From positions 2,046,001 through 2,110,000 of the forward strand of contig CASHTG010000018.1 of assembly GCA_949357655.1 (NCBI GenBank): DNA of 64,000 nt. The letters run 5' to 3'. The position numbers were made by a program, and so were the translations under genes. Shown here one piece after another: positions 11,143 to 24,300 of the stretch. The DNA comes from Parascedosporium putredinis (Eukaryota > Ascomycota > Sordariomycetes > Microascales > Microascaceae). Below the pieces are notes generated by a model that was not told the DNA's origin, searched no databases, and saw nothing but the letters and a program-made list of their open reading frames with translations. The stretch's first letter is position 1. Each line of letters begins with the position of its first letter.

Positions 11143-12833
11143 TCATGCCTCTCGGTCTTGTGCCGCACCTGAGGCAACGGCATCCTTCAAAGTCGCATCT
11201 GTATTCTTGAGATCGTCCTCAATCGGTACCGTGTCCTTGATTCGGAGCCAGATGACTGGGAAGGCAAACACGAGAGCGCCGGCCAAGGTTCCCCACTATT
11301 TGATGATTTAAGCTGTTAGTTCTCATGCCAATATGCAGAAGCCGCTTCCGCGGTAGAATAACTCAAGGCCTCTTACAGTAGCAGCGAAGATGGTGTTGTA
11401 CGCAGTTCCGCGGTTATCCATGTCCCACCAGATAGCAGCGGCGGCACTCTGCAGTCCCTTGTAAAGGCCAGCGTAGTTTGCGGACCTGCGGCCCGAGTTC
11501 GAAAGAGATCCCATGTACCTATAAAATGTAAGATTTTCGAGTTGTCATTGGGGGAGTGGGTGCAAAGGGCAGACATACCAGTAGATGGTTGTTTGGTAAA
11601 CGGCATCATACAGTCCGTAGAAGAAGTAGAGAAACATAGGTGCGAGGAATTTGCTACCATCTTCCCAGTCGATTTCGGTCCCTTCGGTCTCTCCGCGGGC
11701 GGGCCTATCCTTCTGCCAGGCCCAGCCGCCTCCCCAAATGCCAAAAGTCAAAGCAACGGTAACGGCAAAGGCAATCCTGGCGCGAGTGGATCGACGGACC
11801 TTGCTAAAGTCAAGCAGAAACCCCACACAAGGGCGCCGACAATTTGGGCAGTCCAGTAAAGCACGTTATTCAGCGCGCGAGTTCGGGTGGTGAAGTATGC
11901 GCCATTCATGATGTTGAGTTGATACGTGTAAAAGGTGTTGGAGCTGAAGAAGAGAGGGAAAAGGAGAATGACCCAAGGGTCGCTCACGACAGTCTCCCAG
12001 AGCCCAAGGAACTCGCTCGTCCATGACGGGTTCTTCATGACAATCACCTTTGATCCGTCGCGGCGAACAATGTTGCCAGCGTTGGTCAATCCCATCGAGA
12101 GGATAGCGCCGAGGAAGGTCAAGACGATAAAACCGGCGTATGTGCCATCTGTGACATTATCATCCTTGTTCCCAACGTTCTGTGCAAGAGGAATCTATTT
12201 AAGTTGTCAGCGAGGCGTGCCTAGCGTCAGGTGTGCTCATTCGCCCATCAAAGCAAATTCGCTACTGGATTGTGCACTCACCAGAGAACCGATCACGGCA
12301 CCAAAGTTGAAAATCATCCAAAACGCCGAGATGTAACGACCCTTGCGATCTTCCGATGGGTAAGCCATCATGATGGCGCCTTGGGCAGTCCAGAGCATTC
12401 CGGCGCAAACACCAAGAAGGGCACCAGAAAAGATCACAAAGCCATTGTTGCTTGTATGGGCATAGCAGAGAAACGACGAGATGTAAACACAGTAACCGAT
12501 TCCTCCAATGGTCAGGGTAAGGCGAAGACCCAGGCGGTTAGCAATCGTGCCTGCAAAGAACGCAACGACTGCGAATGTGCTGTAAAGAGCGGTGCTAGCC
12601 TTGGCGCTAGCTCGCAAGTCCTTCAAGCCCATACCACCCATGCCGCTCAGGGCGTTGAACATGCCAGGGCAGAGGAAGCAAACCATGGAAACCAAGAAGA
12701 GCTGGACGCTCGGCGATGCATACCAATGCTCCTTGCCGAGAACCCTGAAGCCCTTGTATTTCCATCCTGGAGGTCGCTCGATAGGTCCATCCTCCTGATG
12801 AGAAGGAGACGGTGATCGTTTTTCGTCAGCCAT
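11143..12833 (-). CDS. UNC-93-like (DUF895) major facilitator membrane protein
   Basis: 487 residues in four exons: 12833-12282, 12194-11579, 11518-11377 and 11295-11143. The introns (87, 60 and 81 bp) have GTGAGT, GTATGT and GTAAGA donors and AG acceptors that restore codons. One base is missing at CCCC 11821-11824, between GALVWG and FLLDFSKVRR. The N-terminus is hydrophilic, then multiple hydrophobic helices follow (for example VQLFLVSMVCFLCPGMFNAL and the glycine-rich GALLGVCAGMLWTAQGAIM). The exon 1 signature, including the run MAYPSEDRKGRYISAFWMIF, is typical of fungal UNC-93/DUF895 proteins of the MFS fold. The C-terminus is acidic and cytosolic (IEDDLKNTDATLKDAV). The substrate is unknown; yeast and animal relatives are ion or sterol transport-related or regulatory, so none is assigned. 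Confidence 0.9.
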
Positions 12834-15800
12834 TATGGATGGCGTGTAAGAATCGTTCGAGTGTTAATTGTTCGCTGCGACCAAGACTCCGAGACCTCTT
12901 TTTTTGGCCGTTGCTACTATTCACGTCAGTATGAGTCAGGGCTAAGGGGGTTTGACCCTTCTTGTAGTAAATCTACGTGTTGGGGTCGCGGAATGAAACC
13001 AGAAGCACAAGGCGTACCGAGGAGGGAATTGATGAGGCACCGAAGCCTTGATAAGGTTCGAGATAGTGTTGGAGCGCAACCTTCGCTCGTTAAAGACAAG
13101 GGACGTCGGCTAAAAGGGGGTGGGGAGTGCAGGGAGGGAGGATATTAAAATAGAAAAGATTGGAGACCATAAAGAAGGGCCTTGGAATACAAGCCAAAGG
13201 TAGAGGAGAAGAAGTGGAGGCTTCCAAAGATACCAGGGAAGGCACTTTTGACAAGAAGAGGAAGAAGTAGGAGCTCTTCGTGGGAAGCTACCGCTTACTT
13301 GTACAAATGGAGGATGATAAAAAACCCACAGGACGGAGCTCTTTCGACACCATGTTAAACGAGCGGCCGAAAGAGTAAGAATGATGGTGGCACATGAGGT
13401 CGCAACTACCCGTCGCCCAAATGCGCCTGCAGATGTCGGAAGGTAACAGTGAGACAAATGCCTGGGTACGAAGTACATTCAAGAGCGGCGATCACAACTC
13501 ATTACCCCAATTGATACAGTATACGGTGCCGACATCCCGCGGTGAAATACGCAGAGGCTTGGGCCCGGCCATCAATCCTCTTGTCGTGTTCTTGAATGGG
13601 ATGGCATGGACACGCCATGATGGATGCTCCCTTTACGATATCCAGCTCTAGCGTGCAGTTTTCCTCTATCTCTAAAGATAGCGACTGAAGCTGGTCGCGT
13701 TACGGGTACATCACACATCACCCACCACACACGCGATGCGACTTTACCATGGTCGCGGCGAAGGGTAGGTGGGACGTTGCTTGGGGCTCGATAAGGGGGA
13801 GTTGGAGGGTGGGGGAGGGGGTAGATCGCAGGGCCCCATCAGAGTCAGCTTGGGCTTTGGTAATTGAGCGTTGAATGGAGACCAGCTTGCTCAATCGGGT
13901 ATTATAGACATCAATTGGAGTAGAATTGATAATCTTTCGTTACGTAGAGTTCGAGGAGGCCAGGAGGCCGGTAGCTCCTCCTGCATTGCGACTTCTGCTA
14001 CCATAGGATGCCATGGATCTTGCAAAAGGAGAAAGAGCCCACGTGAAGATTCAAGATCCGGCACCTGGAAGGGAGAAGGTGCGAAGCTCAAGGCCTGGGC
14101 GGAAACGCACTGTAGCACAATCAAATTATTGAGCGAGGAGCAATTGAAGGCTCTAGGGAAGGCCCCAAGTGAACGAGGTACCTCTTGAGAGAAGGCTGAG
14201 GGGGCAAAACTAGTTGAAAACTACGAGCAGCACAACATCAACAAATGATGAGAAGTCATAGGGGATTCCCATTCAAGCCGTGTTCTTGATGTATCTCTCG
14301 CCCAGCGGTCTCGCCTCGACGACCTTTGCGTATCCCTGGGTCTCGCGTTGAAGGTTCAAATGAGAGCGCATGGGAAAATAGAAAGGGCTGCAGATGCATG
14401 CTCGAGGATACATGTCCATGGCAGAAAGCAATCTCGACCGGCAATCAGCATTGGCGCAGCACCCGGAGTATATTGTGGCGGGAACGTAGTGATCCTGAGG
14501 AGGATGTAACGGACCGAATGCGACCTGTTCTGGTTGGCCAGACACATGCGAGGAAGACGAGTGCCGGCCCACCACAATACCACGACCGAGGAGAAATTGC
14601 CCGATCCGGAGCAAGAGCTTTAATTGCCATACATTCATGTTATTCCCTGTCATACAGAAGACTGCCGCGAGGGATGCCAAAATTTCAATCTTGAAACAGC
14701 GGCGGCCATGAAATCAACACCGGACCAGCTCATTTTTTTTTTTTTTTTTTCCTTCGTCGTCTTGCCATATCTTTTGACGCGTCAAAGGGATGAACAAGAC
14801 GAAGCCCCTTGGTGTGAAGGGATAGCAGGTGTCGTGAGATAGATTCAAAAGGCCCTACCCCCTCGAATAATCGGCGCCGTGACTTGCGTCCTCTTCGCCA
14901 ATAGAACGGTCGGATGAGGTACCGCCACTTGGTTGTTTATCGCATGTAACGTTTCTCCTCGCGCATCTCCAATCCCTTTTTCAGTCCGCACGTGCTTTCT
15001 CCGCACCTGCAATGGCGGACCTATTGGCCTCCCCTCCCCCACACGCCGCCAATTGATGGTGCTGCTCTCTGCTCCACCCGGAATGAGCCGATGCCACCCT
15101 CTCCAAACCATGAGGGGCAGCCACAACCCAATTGAGTTTGAAGCTCACGACCCTCCATCATCTCTCGAGACGGTCGTGACCTGGATGCTTTGGAGGCAAG
15201 CCTGGACCTCGCGCATTGCCCGGTCGCCTTTTGAGGGTTCCAATCCCTCGTTTGTAAAGCAACATGGGCACGTAAAGCGTGCCGAGTGGGCAGATATCTC
15301 TACATTCCAGCGTCGGGAGGAACGCAAAGAGAAAAGCGGGATGGGGAATGAGATAGATATGGGAAACAGCGCGTCAGGGGAATCATCTTTAGGTATAACT
15401 CCTGGGTAATGGGTATTCATTACACTTTCATACTCAATGGCCCACTCAAAATATTCTGTCATCTTATCTGAAATAAGGGTCAGGACGCGCTCTCGATAAA
15501 AAAGCAAAATCTGTGAGACGCGACGGGAACTAACATTGTGAACCCTCGCTGAATGAAACAAAATCAAGCAATCTTCTCACGCAAGGTTCCGGAACCGCAC
15601 GAGATATCCATAGTGTAGAGGTCTTCAACTCCCGACGGAACTTGGGGTTGCGTGCCCACGCCTAGAAACTAGCTTCTCTCTCGAGGCCCAAGAAACTTCA
15701 CATTCCTCAATGTTCTCATGACGAAGAATGTTTCCCAGGATCCAGCTGCCTGGGACTGGGCCGAGCCTACCCTCCCTTTCCAAGAAAAAGATGAGAGAAA

Positions 15801-16973
15801 AAAACACATACCTCCCCTTGTCCATCGCGCCGACATTGGGGTAATATCGTGTAACTTGCCAAGAGTATTTGATGGTCCCCGTGGGGATACAGCATCTCTG
15901 CACATGGCGGACGCGAAGGCACAGGACCCTGAAGCCGAGCCTGCTCGTAGACGAATACCTGACCACCGGTTCGGCCGCTCCTCACGCTAACCCCTCTCGC
16001 TCTCCACTCTTATATCCATTGCATGTAGCGTACCCTTGCTCTTTCGCGCCTTGATTTGGTCATGCTCCATTAAGGCTACGTCCCAGCGCTTGCTGCAGGG
16101 CGCTAGCTGGATTCAACGTCACAGATGGGCAAGCTGAGCGACAAGACCCCACGATTGTCGAGTTATCACCTTTTGATGGGCCGTGGGCAGTCTGCTCGCT
16201 TTCTCATGTCTTCCTTTCCCTAGGGATGCAGTACTATTGTTACATCGTATCTTGCTCGTTGCACAAGGTTGCTCTTAGGCGGGTGCATGGGTTTGATGAG
16301 GGGAAGGGGGATACATATGCTGCCCGGGGCCATGCGCCATCGTCAAGCTCACGACAGGAGCAATCTTGATAAACTGGAAAGTCAGGCACCGTCACAGAAT
16401 CTCACCTCACTTTATCCTCCCTATGGCCTTCGCACCTCAATTCTGAGAAGTTGGGCGTTTCAATACGGGCGTCACGCCCCATTCTTTCACATGCTTATCT
16501 GATTTCTAGAGCGAGAACTCGGTTTGGCGCCCACATTCACACAAGACATGACAAGGTGCGAGTACGATGGATATAACGTTAAAAATGATCTCGTGAGAGA
16601 TGTCATCATTGATATTCTCCTCTGCCGGAGGATGTGCATTTTGAAGCCCCTAGAACGACCCGAAAGAAAAACCGTCCAGCATCGTCTTCATCGCGACGAG
16701 CGGCATTGTATGTAAGAAGGTATGAAGGGTATAAGGTATATATATACGGTATGGGAGGTATAAAAATGGGTAGAAGATCAAGATGAACAAGATAGGGTAT
16801 CAAGGGTCAAATGGAAGATGCGGACATGGGAAGTTAAACCTGTAGCGTAGTTACATAGTGAATCGAAGGTTATAGAGGTAAAGGTGGAAGGAGATTGGAT
16901 AAAGGGAGCGTAAGAATGTGTGTGTGTCTCTTCGTGTGCGTCCGTGTGCGGACATGGCCTGGCAAGTGAAGAT
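12834..16973. other. 4.1 kb without a supported gene
   Basis: This is the upstream flank of the transporter and the downstream flank of the RasGEF gene. No frame shows a recognisable domain. An 18-base T run lies at 14733-14750. The segment at 16740-16760 is rich in TATA-like sequence, probably 3' untranslated or non-transcribed DNA of the RasGEF gene. Confidence 0.5.
14733..14750 (+). repeat. Poly-T run (18 bases)
   Basis: Eighteen consecutive T residues. Given the deletion errors seen elsewhere the true length may be greater. Confidence 0.8.
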
Positions 16974-19900
16974 TTAAAGTTGAGTAGGAGCCGATGATGC
17001 GTTGGTCTGGCGGTCGCCTCTTGACATCCAGCCAAAGAGGTCAGCACCCCGCTGCGTGGCTGACGTGCTGCCCAGGGTAGAAGCCGCGTCCGAATTGGCG
17101 CGGGAAGCGAGCTCGCGCGGCTCCAGGAGGAGGCTCTTTCGGTAATAGGTGACCTGGACGTTGCTTGGGTCACTCTGTCGGACCCTGGTAATTTGAGTCG
17201 TCATCCAGTCCTGGATCTCGGGCACCTCGGAGAGACGGTAGGGGATCTGGAATCGCTGCAGCTCGCCAATGATCTTGGCAGTGCGGGTGTGCTTATCGAA
17301 GTTGATCACCGTGGTACCACCCGCTTCTTCGTCGCCCTCGTGACCCAGGGCGTGCAGTTGCTTGGTGGCCGCGTTGCCGATGTCAACAAAGGTCAGGTCT
17401 GTGAGATACATGCCGAGGAACGGCAGGCACGGCGGCACATGATCGTGAAGGCGGCCGCGGAGGAGCTTGTGGTTTTGGGCCGGCTCGACGAGGGTCTGTA
17501 GGGTATGGAGCATTTCACGGCGCTTCTGAGAGACGGCGTCCCACGTCTTTTGAAGACGGCTAATGATGCTGCTGTTAAGACTGCAGATGATGGCCATCAA
17601 GCCATCATAGTTGTGCAGCTCGTAACACTGGTGGGCGATCTTGATCCACTGCTTAATTATGGCCGCTCGCTTCTTCACCTCCGAGTATTGGAGGATGGTT
17701 TCGGCGACGAGGTTGGAAACATCGGTGGAAAACGACGACATGGACTTGACATTGGGCGCGTCAACACCGCCATTCTTCATCCACTGCGAGGCAAGTAGCT
17801 CTTCTGGCATAATGTTGCAGAAGATGCTCATTTGCTTGATCGTCAGCTGACGCGCCAGCTCGATAGGGTCGAAGTCGAGTATCGAAGGGCTGGCACCGCC
17901 GCTGCGCCAGCTCGAGAGGGCATTGAGCTGACTGCGCGAGATGATGGGTGCCGGCTGGGTGCTGTCGGTGGGGATGTACTGGGTAACCGAAGTGCTAGCC
18001 TTGCCCATCGAGGACACGAGGCGAGGGACCAGGGAGCCCTCGCTCGATACTCGGTCCGCCAGCTCAGCGAGGCGCCTGCCGGCAGAAGGAATGATGGAAC
18101 CAAGATTTTGGTCCGCAAATGGGACGATGAGGGCGAGAGCATCGCGGTCGGTCTCGTCCCTCCAGTGCGACTCAAGCCAGCCCTTGAAGACGTTGTAAAC
18201 CCGGAGGCGGACAGGGCCGGCCACGTGGGGGTCTCGCCAACGTAGTCGAAGCGGTCGATCAGGGACTGGGCCAGCTCCTGCGGTGTGCAGAAGAGGCGGA
18301 AGGTAAGGTAAAAGGTTGAAACGAACAGAGCGTCAGGGGTCGACTCGTGGGTTGTCAGGCGCTCAACCAGAGCAGGGAGCGATCCACCAGTCACCTGGCC
18401 CTCCTTGTTGAACATGAGCTCATGAGCAAAGGTCTTTTCCATGAGCCTCGACTCAACCTCGTCCACCTCCTCGACAGGCTGGGAGCCATCGCCACCACCA
18501 ACCTCCAGCGTGGAGGTGTGGCTAGACGGCCGGATAGAGTGGTCAGGCGTGGTGGCACGGGTCGAGGTACGGGAAACGGCGCTCGACTCGGAATCGCGGC
18601 TCATGTAGGTACTGGTGCTTCCCGCGCTCGAGGCGGTCATGCTCTCGTATCGAGGCAAGGGCTGGAACTCGATCTCGACGGGTTGTTCGTCCGAAGCGTA
18701 GTTATTGTTGGTATGTGTGGGAGGAAGGCTGGTTTCCAGCTTAGGAAGGGGAAGGCTCTGTCGAAGAGAAGAGACGGACGAGACGAGGCTAGACACATTA
18801 TCATCGTCGGCAGTGGAGGGGCGGGATGCATCCGGGGAGAAATCTGGCCGTGTCAAGAACTCTTGGTCAATCGGCGATGTTACCGTTGGCACTTCGGGAA
18901 GAGGCTTGTCAAGAGGCAGGAAGTTGAGGCGCGGAAGAGCCTTGTCTGTCGATTCTGGGCGCGCCACTTCAGAGACGGTGGTGGAATCTTCGATCGTCTC
19001 GGCGTCCGAAGTGGTAGCATCAACGAGGGAGGGTGCTGAAGAATCGGCGACGGAGGCGGCATGCTCCGAGGGTGCACGCTCACGTTCCTCGGGAATGCGA
19101 TCAAGTACACTGACATCGATACTTGCGCTAGTTTGGCCGTCGAGCAACTGGTACTCGAAATCGCCAACACGGGCAATCATCGAACTAGTTCGCTCCACGC
19201 ACTCGCCTGCAGCCTTGACACACCCGGTGGCGGCGGTGGAAAGCAGCAATGTCTGGTCGGGCATGACAATATCGGTATCTTCAGCCATTGCCTGTTGAAT
19301 GAGGTCTTGGCCAGCTTGGATGAGATCTTGGATACGGACAAAAAGGTTGTTGCGCGCGACGCCGAGCATTTCCCGACCGATGCTATCATGCGCACATATT
19401 ATGTCAACAACTGCGAGAAGCTCCCCGCCAGAAGACGCGGTGGCCTTGATCGCGCGGACGAGCTCTGTCTTGGATTCGGATTGAAGGTGCAGTCGCCCTA
19501 TAAACGATCCCAACTGCGAAAGAAGGGTGTCGTGGGTCCTGCTGAGGCGCTCCGAGACGAGATTGGGGGACCGAGAGAGGGGTGAAAATCCGGAGAGAGA
19601 GAGGCGGTGCGACAACGTCGCAGAGTGGCGGTTTGTAGAATGGAAGCTACCTTGCGATAGTCTGTGGGATGAAGTAGAGGTGCTAGAGGGGGAAAGGAGA
19701 GAGGACAGGCGCCTGGTGACCACCGCTTGCGAGGTGTCAAGAAACAGGCTTGGTTGTGTTATTTCGGACTGGACATCGGTGCTCGTGCTCACCGAGAAGG
19801 AATCATCTCCAGGCGCAGCATCGCTTCCGTTCTCGAACCTAAGCTGATCGGCCGGCGGTGTCGGTGGTATTATGAGTGATTCTTCAAAGACGGTCGTCAT

Positions 19901-20803
19901 GATAGAGGTTGTGGGGAGCCTCATCCGTCGATCCTCGTCAAATATATCTAGAAACTTAACGCCCTTGGTGACGATTCGGAAAGCTTTCAGAATCATCTCG
20001 TCTACCAAGTTATTCACATCATCGGGAGTGGCGTGGACGCTTCCTTGACATTCCTGTAACCGCTTTGCCGTCTTTACAAGAGAAGACAACTCGGCGAGCA
20101 GGGATTTGCGGCCTCTCCTTAGGCCGTCGTGGCGTAGAATAATGGCAGCTTCACGGGTTAGAGAATGAGTGCGTTCCTATTTCAGTCAGTTAGCATACGA
20201 GGCCCACAGGTTTCGCGCCAGGTGGCGAGCAGCCAAGACGTCAACATACAAGAAGATAGCGCACACCGGCGATGATGCCTTTCATAAACTCTTGGTTTCC
20301 AAAGATCTCGTTATCGCTGACATCGGTGCTGCGAAGGAGGTCCCAGAAGTTCAGCAAAGCCTTGAGAAGGTTCCTCATTTCTTCCGGGTCGTAAGACTCG
20401 CAGTAGTTCGTGGGTAGCCATCCTCTCGCGCCGCTGACAAGCAATGTGCCGTCCGCCCAACCGTTGGTGTGTATGGAGTGCACAAGAATGACATCGCCTT
20501 CATTCAGAGGGAGTGTGACGCTCGAATCACTTATGGCGTAGCTGGGGGAGAAAGGGTAGAAGGCGCGGAGAAAGTTATGAAAGATCGGGGGACGGGACAC
20601 GTCGGTTCGGTCGTCAGGTCCTCTTGCGACGAGTTTGGTGTCGTTGGTGGCGTCATCCGGGACTGTGAATAGAGAGTATTGGAGGATGTCGCAAGGCCCT
20701 GTTCATCTCCGACAACTGTGTCCGTCGAGCCTGTCTTTTGGATGCTCAGGGGAGCAACCTGGAGGCTTGCCCTCTGAGGTTGGTGGTCGCTCAACAGGTC
20801 CAT
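16974..20803 (-). CDS. SH3 domain-containing Ras guanine-nucleotide exchange factor (Cdc25 type)
   Basis: This protein activates Ras by promoting GDP release at the plasma membrane, upstream of cAMP signalling in fungi. About 1252 residues in two exons, 20803-20250 and 20176-16974, with a 73 bp intron (GTATGT...TAG, phase 0). The N-terminus has an SH3 domain (RAFYPFSPSYAISD, then NGWADG, GWLPTNY). A long Ser/Thr-rich region follows, then the REM/RasGEF_N domain (TGGSLPALVERLTTH, FYLTFRLF). The catalytic domain starts near DFDPIELARQLT and includes CNIMPEELLASQW, IKIAHQCYELHNYDG and PFLGMYLTDLTFVD. Missing bases are inferred at GGGGG 20587-20591, just before the SH3, and GGGGG 18227-18231, between the REM and catalytic parts. 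The start is uncertain: 20803 is the first in-frame ATG, but open frame continues upstream and an extra 5' exon is possible. Confidence 0.93.
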
Positions 20804-23800
20804 TGCCTTTGACGAGGCTCGTTCCACGTCATGAGTGACAAATCTCCGCGTAGGGCGGATGGTACTGGGGCGTCTAGACCAAGCGGATTCTCTCGCCGCA
20901 ATGCTGAGTCGATAAACCTAATGTCGGGTAGAATTTGCCGCTGGGAAACGAGCAGGAGCAGGCCTGGCACAGGATCAAGACGAGGTTGGTGATATACAGG
21001 CGCTCGACAAAAGAAAGCTAGATTGAAGTCGTTGAATCAAGTTTCCGAAATAGTTGCAGCAAACGTCGCTCATTTACTGTCATGTCGTGGTGTGTTGGGC
21101 ATAGAGTTGGCTTGGAGAAGAAGAAAAAGTTCAGGAGACGAAGGGGGTGGGATGTCATAGCACTCTTGTACACCATTGAAGTGACAAACCGGCCACACCA
21201 CCTGCCATGTGTACTTCGTATCTCCCAGTCTGCGCATGGCGCAAGAACCAAGCTGGTCGAGCGAACAAGGGGAAGCGAGTGGAGCCAGGTGCCGTTGTCG
21301 TAGCAGTCTGGTCGTGCAGAAGGGGTGCTCGGGCCCGGGATTTGGAAGGGTGGGGGGCGGGGGAACTCGGGACACCACACACAACGCGACTAGGCCAGAC
21401 CTGGAGTCGTCCTGGGAACATGGAAAAGTGACTGATGTTTCGTGGGGTGGGGCAAGAATCGAGGGGTGTGTGCCCAACTGAAGGATCCATGTCTATCCTC
21501 ATGTACCGTGCCAAGACTCCCTGTCTTTGTCGAAGAGGCAAGGGAACAAAGTATTACCCTGCGATTTTGACCCACAACATTGTTTCCTTCCACGCTGTGC
21601 TCAATCGCCCTGAGACGAGCGAGAGGATGGAGTCAACACGTCCAATAGCCAGCCAGCCGAGGCTCATTGTCCTTCACTCGACTCTAGGCCAAGGTCATCT
21701 GGGCTTTTCTAGATTCCTTGCGGCTCGGCGTGAACCAAACACCCATTCTGTCTAATCAATAGGTGAACTATAGGGGAGAAGACAAGCTCTGTCTTGAGCT
21801 CAAGCTCCCTTCATCTGCAGAGCATAACCACTAGCTCATCGAATAGGAATATCAACCTCTAAAATCGCTTCGCCGCCACAACCCCACTGAAGCGCTTTCC
21901 AATGAGGTCAAGCTAGAGCCGGCCCAGTGGCCTTCATGACAGACTCCAACAATCTGGCCTCCTACAAGTAAGCTCACTGCCATTCTCAATCACCGCCCGA
22001 TCCACCACTGGCCCACAGTAGAACGGGTGGCAACGCACTCCGCCTCTGCCATCGTTGGGCGTGGGACCTTCGTTCAAGCTGGTGGCGTTCCTCTACCACC
22101 GCGCCCTGTGAGGGTGACTTACCACAGCTAGCACCGAACCGCGTTGCTGTCCTTGTCCAAGACAGCGTGATTCAGAGACAATGGCGTGCAAGTCTCATCT
22201 GTCATCACGGTAATTGAAAAGAGGAGGCATGACTCGGGAGAAGCCGTACACAGCAGTTAGGCTGGAGCCTGACTGGTGCAGCCTATCCCTTACCATGCTT
22301 CTTTCAAGAAGCAAAGAAAGGAAAGAATGATAATAATAAAAAATAAACCGCCAACTGAGAGGAATCAATCGTGGATTCCGTACCTTTTCAAAGAGGACGC
22401 GACCAAGACGTATCAAGCCATGCCTGTGGCCCGTACTGCACGAAAGAGAATCTGCTCTGCTTGTCTTGCTTTTGGGGCTTCTCTTTTCTCGTTTCGGTTG
22501 TTCCTGCCCGTCATACAAGTACACCCGGTGGTCAAGAGGAAGCCTCAACGCCATGCCGTTGACTGGAGGGGTAAAGAGGGCGCCAGGTACGCTAGTCCAG
22601 ACCCGATTTACTCCAAATAAACGCTAGAAAAACAACAAGTTGTCGTTATTTAGCAAGGAAAATGGGCTCTTCTACTTTGAATTCTGCTGTGAGTACGTGT
22701 CCGGGGATTCTGCGGTTGGGCGGGTTTGGAGTCGATCCTGGCGTCTGGCGTCTGGCGTCAGGAAAGAGAGTCGAGAAGATTCAGGACGGGGGCGAAAGTG
22801 ACTCCAATGTCGCATGAGGTCTGACAGCCTGCAGGACGTCCAAAACCCATCCGTCTGTTCCTGAATGACTTGAAGGCCTGAGTCCTGAGTGGCCCCAGTG
22901 TCTATGTACATGTACCCAATTTTAACCGCAACACGGGCAATCTTGGAAGGTCCTCCTGTACCCCTACCTAAGCCAATCTCCACAACATCTTCGGGACGGT
23001 ACATGTCCAGATAAGCAGCAACCATCTCGGTCGCAGATGGGCGAGCTTTCCTGGAGGGACGGACACAACGCCCACACAAAAGACCCAGCATCCGCGTCAT
23101 TGATCGTAGTCTGGAGTCGGAAGGGGCGAGCTGTTGTATTAGCTTCTCCGCCCCTGAAGCCCCATTTCCTTGTTTCTCTCTATTTTAAGATGCGAAAAAC
23201 AAAAATCAGTTTCCTTTTTCCTTCTCTCTCTTTTAATTTCCTCTTTCTCCTTTACCCTTTACTCGTTTGCAAGAAGCCCTCTCGACATTTCGCGTCATCT
23301 ATCCCCTAGGCAACATCACTATCCGTCCGGGAAGAAATGGGTGGTTGTGGCTAACCTCGAGGACATGAAAGGGGTTGTCAAAGAGCACATCAAGAAGGTG
23401 GGACACTACAACAGAGCGTACCGCTCCCTCGCTTGACAGCATCCGTGCCATGGTCTCTTGATCCTTCCAAAATCGAAGCACACTGATAATAAGAAGGCCC
23501 ATGCCCTCCCCATGTCCGCCTCCCACCCGAAAAAGAAGGACATCGTCCAAGTACAGGTGCACCGTGCATTGGGGTAACGATCAATAGATGGAGTGATCCA
23601 GTATTTGACAGAAGGGAGGGTGGGATTGAATGGGATCGCTTCAATGTGGTGTGGCCGTCAACCAATGGACATTCAGAAGATGTGCTCTCGGTTACTTCTT
23701 TCCTCCTCTTTTGCTTTCCTCCCATTTTTAACTACCTTTCACCTTCCTTTAATTCATTAATGCACCTAGTAATATTTCTCGGTTGGAACAAGTCCTAATA

Positions 23801-24277
23801 ATTCCTTCGCCGCTTGTCGAACCCTCAGGCCAACATCAATGCCCATCCAGTGCTGTCTTTGCCCCATTCGTTTCCAATGGAAAGACGAGAATAGAACAAA
23901 ATTGCCCATCAGTTGAGACGATGAAACCACTGCTTTGAAACAAAACGAGCATTGATCTTTCGCATTCTCTACCCAATTCCCCTCCTCTACCGAGGCTGGC
24001 TTCCCCTTTTCCATCAGTCCATTCGAGACTTGACAACTCGGTAAATACATGACTGGCATGCCTCGGTATGCAGAGCGTTGACGAAGGATAAAACCCAACG
24101 GGTCAGCTGCATGGAGAGGTGCGCCCAGCGCGCCGAGATCGCCAAAAATAGACGCGGGCGGTCACACCGTGGCCGGAGGGGCACGGGTGATGAAAGGGAA
24201 AATTGAAGTGCGATCTTGTTTTACTTGTGATTTCGCCCATCCGGTAGAACCGATTCCTTGAAAAGGGTGCCAAGGGT

Positions 24278-24300
24278 AAAAGAAAAAGAAAAAGAAAAAG
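24278..24300 (+). repeat. GAAAAA microsatellite
   Basis: Roughly four copies of a 6-base unit (AGAAAA), uninterrupted. Confidence 0.8.

Noticed and set aside
13538..13557. Resemblance to a small-subunit rRNA segment (GCGGTGAAATACGCAGAG)
   Set aside because: Only about 18 bases are rRNA-like; the flanks do not continue as rRNA on either side.
15233..15249. tRNA T-arm-like hairpin GAGGG-TTCCAAT-CCCTC
   Set aside because: No matching acceptor stem, anticodon arm or D arm is found in the 75 bases on the 5' side.
22672..23100. Minus-strand frame containing VVEIGLGRGTGG, which looks like a methyltransferase SAM-binding loop
   Set aside because: The rest of the frame has none of the other methyltransferase motifs, and neighbouring frames do not extend it.
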